Below are positions 60,443-64,000 of a DNA stretch of 64,000 nucleotides, piece after piece. How positions within the stretch are numbered: the first letter of the stretch is position 1; each line of letters starts with the position of its first letter. Position numbers and translations under genes: made by a program. The notes under the pieces were generated by a model. That model was given only the letters and a program-made list of their open reading frames with translations, made no database searches and was not told the origin of the DNA. The stretch covers positions 48,184,996-48,248,995 of the forward strand of contig CM055108.1 of assembly GCA_029204225.1 (NCBI GenBank). The letters are read 5' to 3'. This DNA comes from Diphasiastrum complanatum (Eukaryota; Streptophyta; Lycopodiopsida; Lycopodiales; Lycopodiaceae).

Positions 60443-61112
60443 TGTTGACATAAGAGTCACAATCGCGAAACAGTCATGAAAGCGAAGTAACCACGATTCT
60501 CTTGCAAATTCGGATGGAGTTCAAATGTGGTTGCTGGGCACTGCCATCTGAATCACTCCTACAGTCCTCCAGGATGTAGTCAGACACTACTGATCTATGT
60601 TTATAAATTAATGCAGCATTCAACAAACTCAACCAATATGCGGAATTGAAATTAATGGGAGAATCAGACACATTTGCATACAAGATCATACAACGAAAAA
60701 TGAGACATGTGCAAAATGGCTACAAGATCATCTATTGATTTTCTCTTATTCTTTAAGCACTGCATGCAGATCCACACAGTGCGTTGGTGTGAGAGAAACA
60801 CGGTTCTCTCACAAATGGGTGTCTCTCTTCCTAGCGGACTTGTGGATCTCTATGGATCCTGATCACAGAACTCGTCTCGCTCACAGGCGGATTTCTTGTC
60901 TGTATTTCGTCTTGATTGCTTGCTAGCATCAGACTTCTACACACTATATGTGTATTCTATCATCTCTTGTGTCAAGTATCATCCAACAAGTATATAGTCA
61001 TTCTATGTAACTTTTAAGATTAGAGTGATTAAATATCTACAACTAATCAAAAAATTACAAGAGTGGCAGATTAGCCACGACCTAGATTGTATCTGTTGAT
61101 GTCATGCCATCA
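60443..61112 (-). mobile_element. Copia 5' LTR (element F)
   Basis: On -, from TGATGGCATGACATC (61,112) to CA (60,443), about 670 bp, next to the primer-binding array. It matches the LTR of element B (about 31,975-32,587). Confidence 0.7.
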
Positions 61113-61770
61113 AGTCAGATATCTGTACTTCTGGGTACTTGCATTATCTTGGCTGGTGCTCTTTGGAGCGTGAGGGCAGTAAAAGTTTTGTGACATTTTT
61201 TATGTCGCATCGTCGGTTTCGTTTCCGTTGTCTGACTTTCTCATGTTGGACCGCAAAAGATTCTTGTTCATGAATCTTTTGCGTTCGTGTCTTCTCGTTA
61301 AGTGTTTGCGAATCTTTCATGCTTCGTGTCTCTTGACTTTCATGTTCACAAACATCTTTGTCAGGAAGAGGGCTGAAAGCTAACAAGGCTTTGTAGCTAG
61401 AAACGTTTTGTTTCTTCAGGCTCCACCATGTAGAGAGGTGGTTCATGATGATGCAACAAATCATTTTGATTAGTTCGCAATGGTGAGCCTGTTTGTGGTA
61501 ATAATGTTTCATCGACAAGAGGTTCTAAAGGTACATCTTTTGTTTATGTTTTTTCCTCCATTTGTGCTCTCTATATCCAGTGGCATATCTTTTGAAATTG
61601 TCTTCCTTCTTATCTCACATTCGGATATGGTCTTGTAACTGAGGGTTGATAGTCTGATACTGATGGGGGTGGTGAGGGGGCCACTTCCTTCCATTTTTGT
61701 GCTAGCACTGGGGCATAAAAGTGTTGTTTTTTTGGTGGCGTCCCTCCTGGAACTGTTGTAGGGTGTACTG
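61113..61770. other. No gene recognised
   Basis: Unassigned sequence between two LTRs. The - strand frames (61,144-61,793) carry no recognised motif. Confidence 0.35.
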
Positions 61771-62642
61771 TGTTGAAAATTGTCACTTCTCACTTGTCAT
61801 TTTTAACTGTAAATAAAGATCAATCATGAGTACAATGTTCATGATCTGATTTCACACGTGTGGAGCCTGTTCCCACATGTGAAAGAAAGTACTTTTCATA
61901 TTTGTAAATATTAACTTTGATTTTGTATCAATCAAGTGAAGTGTGAACATGATATCACTAGTTTTTAGTCAAGTTGACTAGTCACCTAGAAGTTAGCTTA
62001 TCCTTGCATGTGCATGAGTAAATGCTCCCACATGGCAAGTGGATGTTCACACGTGTGTATAGAGTTCTAGAAGATAAGAGTTGACCATTTTTCTTAGATC
62101 CTATTTTGTAGGGAATATTTCTATATTCTAGGAGACTAGCTCTTTGGATTTTAGCCATATTCTAGAAGGTCACTTTGGATAAGGATCAAGGATGGATCAA
62201 ATGGATAGATCTGAGTGATGTGGCACTCTTCACACGTGTGAAGACCTGTTGGACTATACCAAACTTGTGGATGTACTTGATCCATAAAAGGATCATCATT
62301 TTGCTAATGAGATTGATGGGACTTTTGCATTTTACACTTCTGTGAGATTTCTAGTCAATAGAATTCTGATTTTATTGAATGATTGCTATCAAGAACCTAT
62401 GTACTTGTTGTTTTAGGTGCAGGCCATACAGTGGATAGTACTCCACACTTTTGAGGCTGCTCTCACTTGTTTATGAAGATTTGATCCATTTCTCTTGCTT
62501 AAATCTAAGTGTAGTGAATCTAGATCAAGATCTAAAGTGTAGAACTTGATAGATCCATTGATTAAGTAATGAATAAATCTCTATGATTGTTAAGTACAAT
62601 CATTAATGTCCTAAAACTGAAATTTTATCATGGTATCAGAGC
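61771..62642 (+). mobile_element. Copia 5' LTR and primer-binding site (element K)
   Basis: LTR 61,771-62,630 (860 bp) runs from TGTTGAAAATTG to TTATCA. The primer-binding site TGGTATCAGAGC is at 62,631-62,642. The LTR holds TTCACACGTGTG boxes at 61,851, 62,046 and 62,229. Confidence 0.9.
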
Positions 62643-62791
62643 TGAGTAAGAGAGTGATCATTTGATTCATAAAACTTGCAAAGATCATTGGCAAAATTTG
62701 TTTTTGACCATTACTAGTGAGGGCAAGTTCATCTAGAGTGATAGCTTGTTTTTATTTGGATCAAATCAACTTGGAGACTGTGTATGTACTT

Positions 62792-62804
62792 TTCACACGT
62801 GTGA
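62792..62804. promoter_or_regulatory. TTCACACGTGTGAA box in Copia leader (element K)
   Basis: A perfect 14-base palindrome about 160 bp downstream of the primer-binding site. Confidence 0.5.
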
Positions 62805-62949
62805 AACCATACAACAACTTTCATTTCAAGTTACCTTGTGTTTTTTGTCCTATAATCTCAATTCTAGTCCAAATTTAGTGCTTTTTGAAGCATAGTATTG
62901 ATCTGGATTCAATCTAGCTAATGCCTATGACCAAATAGAGTCTTTGGCA

Positions 62950-63835
62950 TAGGCAAAGTAAAAGTTGATTTATCTAGTGAGTTCAAGATGGTAGATCTAG
63001 GCTTCCTAAAGTTTATGCTTGGGATAGAAGTGTCTAGAAGTAGCAATTGTACTTTCATAAATCAATCTAAGTATGCTACTTCCATTCTTGAAAAGTTTGG
63101 TATGAAAGATTGTAAGGGGACACACACCCCTATGGAGAATGTTGTGAAAGCAACTATAGAAAGCTTATAGGCTCCCTAATCTATTTAACCATCACTAGAC
63201 CTGACTTAAGTTTTTGTGTAAGCAAGTTGAGTCAAAGTATGCAAGCTCCTTTAGTGCATCATTGGAAAAGTGCCAAGAGAGTGCTTAGATATATTTCTAG
63301 TACTAGATTTTTTGGCATACTTTATGAAGGATCTAACTTGCACTTGAGAGCCTACTCGGATTCAGATTTTGCAAGTGATAAGATGGATTGAAAGTCCATT
63401 AGTGCATTTGCAACATTCCTTTGTGGAGGAGTAATCCCTTGGCTTTCCAAAAAGCAAGATACTATCTCACTATCTTCTTGTGAAGCCGAGTACAAGGCAT
63501 TGACTTCAACAACTAAAGGGTTCCTATGGCTAAGAAAACTCTTGATGGAGCTACATGTGCTAAAGGCCGAGGAGATCCCTTACATATATTGTGACAATCA
63601 AGCTTCTCAACAAATTGCTTCCAATCCTATCTTCCATGCTAGAACAAAGCATATTGAGATAGCTCACCACTTTGTGAGGGAGAAGGTACAATCCAAGGAG
63701 GTGCAACTACATCATGTACCATCATCCGAAGGAATAGCTGATATCTTAACCAAGCCATTGTCCAAAGATCCATTTTACAAGTTAAGATATGCTCTTGGAA
63801 TTGTAGATAGATGTACATTAGATTTGCCAAGTTAG
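62950..63835 (+). pseudogene. Copia RT C-terminus and RNase H (element K)
   Basis: On +: SSEFKMVDLGFLKFMLGIEV, FGMKDCKGTHTPME, a frameshift near 63,155, KLIGSLIYLTITRPDLS, YSDSDFASDKMD then TGA, SSCEAEYKALT, YCDNQASQQIASN, RTKHIEIAHHFVREKVQ and IADILTKPLS. The leader joins directly to the RT C-terminus, so gag, protease, integrase and most of RT are deleted. It is very close to element A. Confidence 0.88.
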
Positions 63836-63848
63836 AAGTGAGGAGAAG

Positions 63849-64000
63849 TGTTGAAAATTGTCACTTCTCACTTGTCATTTTTTATTGTAAATAAAGATCA
63901 ATCATGAGTACAATGTTCATGATCTGATTTCACACATTTGGAGCATGTTCCCACGTGTGAAATAAAGTACTTTTCATATGTGTAAATATCTACTTTGATT
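63849..64000 (+). mobile_element. Copia 3' LTR, start (element K, cut by window end)
   Basis: Begins TGTTGAAAATTG after the purine tract AGGAGAAG. Over 152 bp it differs from the 5' LTR at about ten positions by eye, roughly 7 percent, so the insertion is not recent. Confidence 0.9.

Overview
This window is nuclear DNA from a land plant with a large, repeat-filled genome. The evidence is the Arabidopsis-type telomere repeat (CCCTAAA)n, many Ty1/Copia and Ty3 retrotransposons primed by initiator tRNA-Met (TGGTATCAGAGC sites), AT-rich sequence, plant-style (CT)n tracts and nested, decayed insertions. A gymnosperm, fern or lycophyte would fit, but the sequence alone does not settle it. There are no bacterial genes, operons or CRISPR arrays, and I saw no rRNA or tRNA genes. 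Nearly every coding stretch is a broken transposon gene. Frames were read by eye, so boundaries marked approximate can be off by tens of bases.

Layout. 1-3,884: a Penelope-like element (PLE) on the + strand. It has ORF1, a reverse transcriptase without a GIY-YIG endonuclease, a TATA box, a complete type I hammerhead ribozyme and a terminal repeat, and it ends in degenerate telomere repeats. 3,885-9,140: unassigned DNA, Ty3 integrase scraps and a fragment of a gag-only element. 9,141-12,200: the one good host-gene candidate, a two-exon cysteine-rich secreted peptide (11,221-11,690) with TATA box, CT-rich leader, GT-AG intron and AATAAA. 12,350-26,938: a large inverted repeat whose arms look like long Ty3-type LTRs. 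It is interrupted by Copia remnants and two (CT)n arrays of very different length. 26,939-29,873: mostly unassigned. 29,874-38,940: truncated Copia elements in alternating orientation. 38,990-40,080: telomere-like words, a minisatellite and an unknown ORF. 40,770-44,180: an element whose long ORF has two gag-like domains and no pol. 44,640-53,370: Copia fragments and LTRs. 53,432-61,112: an LTR with four tandem primer-binding sites, a Ty3 (Tat-like) pol fused to a Copia element, and that Copia element's gag, LTR and three tandem primer-binding sites. 61,771-64,000: a deleted Copia element with both LTRs, the right one cut by the window end.

The main points of interest are: (1) an endonuclease-less PLE with an intact hammerhead, facing a telomere tract in the orientation expected for priming on the G-rich overhang; (2) tandem arrays of the tRNA-Met primer-binding site in three separate Copia elements, with periods of 21, about 35 and 37 bp; (3) the cysteine-rich peptide gene; (4) a palindromic CACACGTGTG box about 145-185 bp downstream of the primer-binding site in four Copia elements; (5) the gag-only element with a duplicated gag domain.
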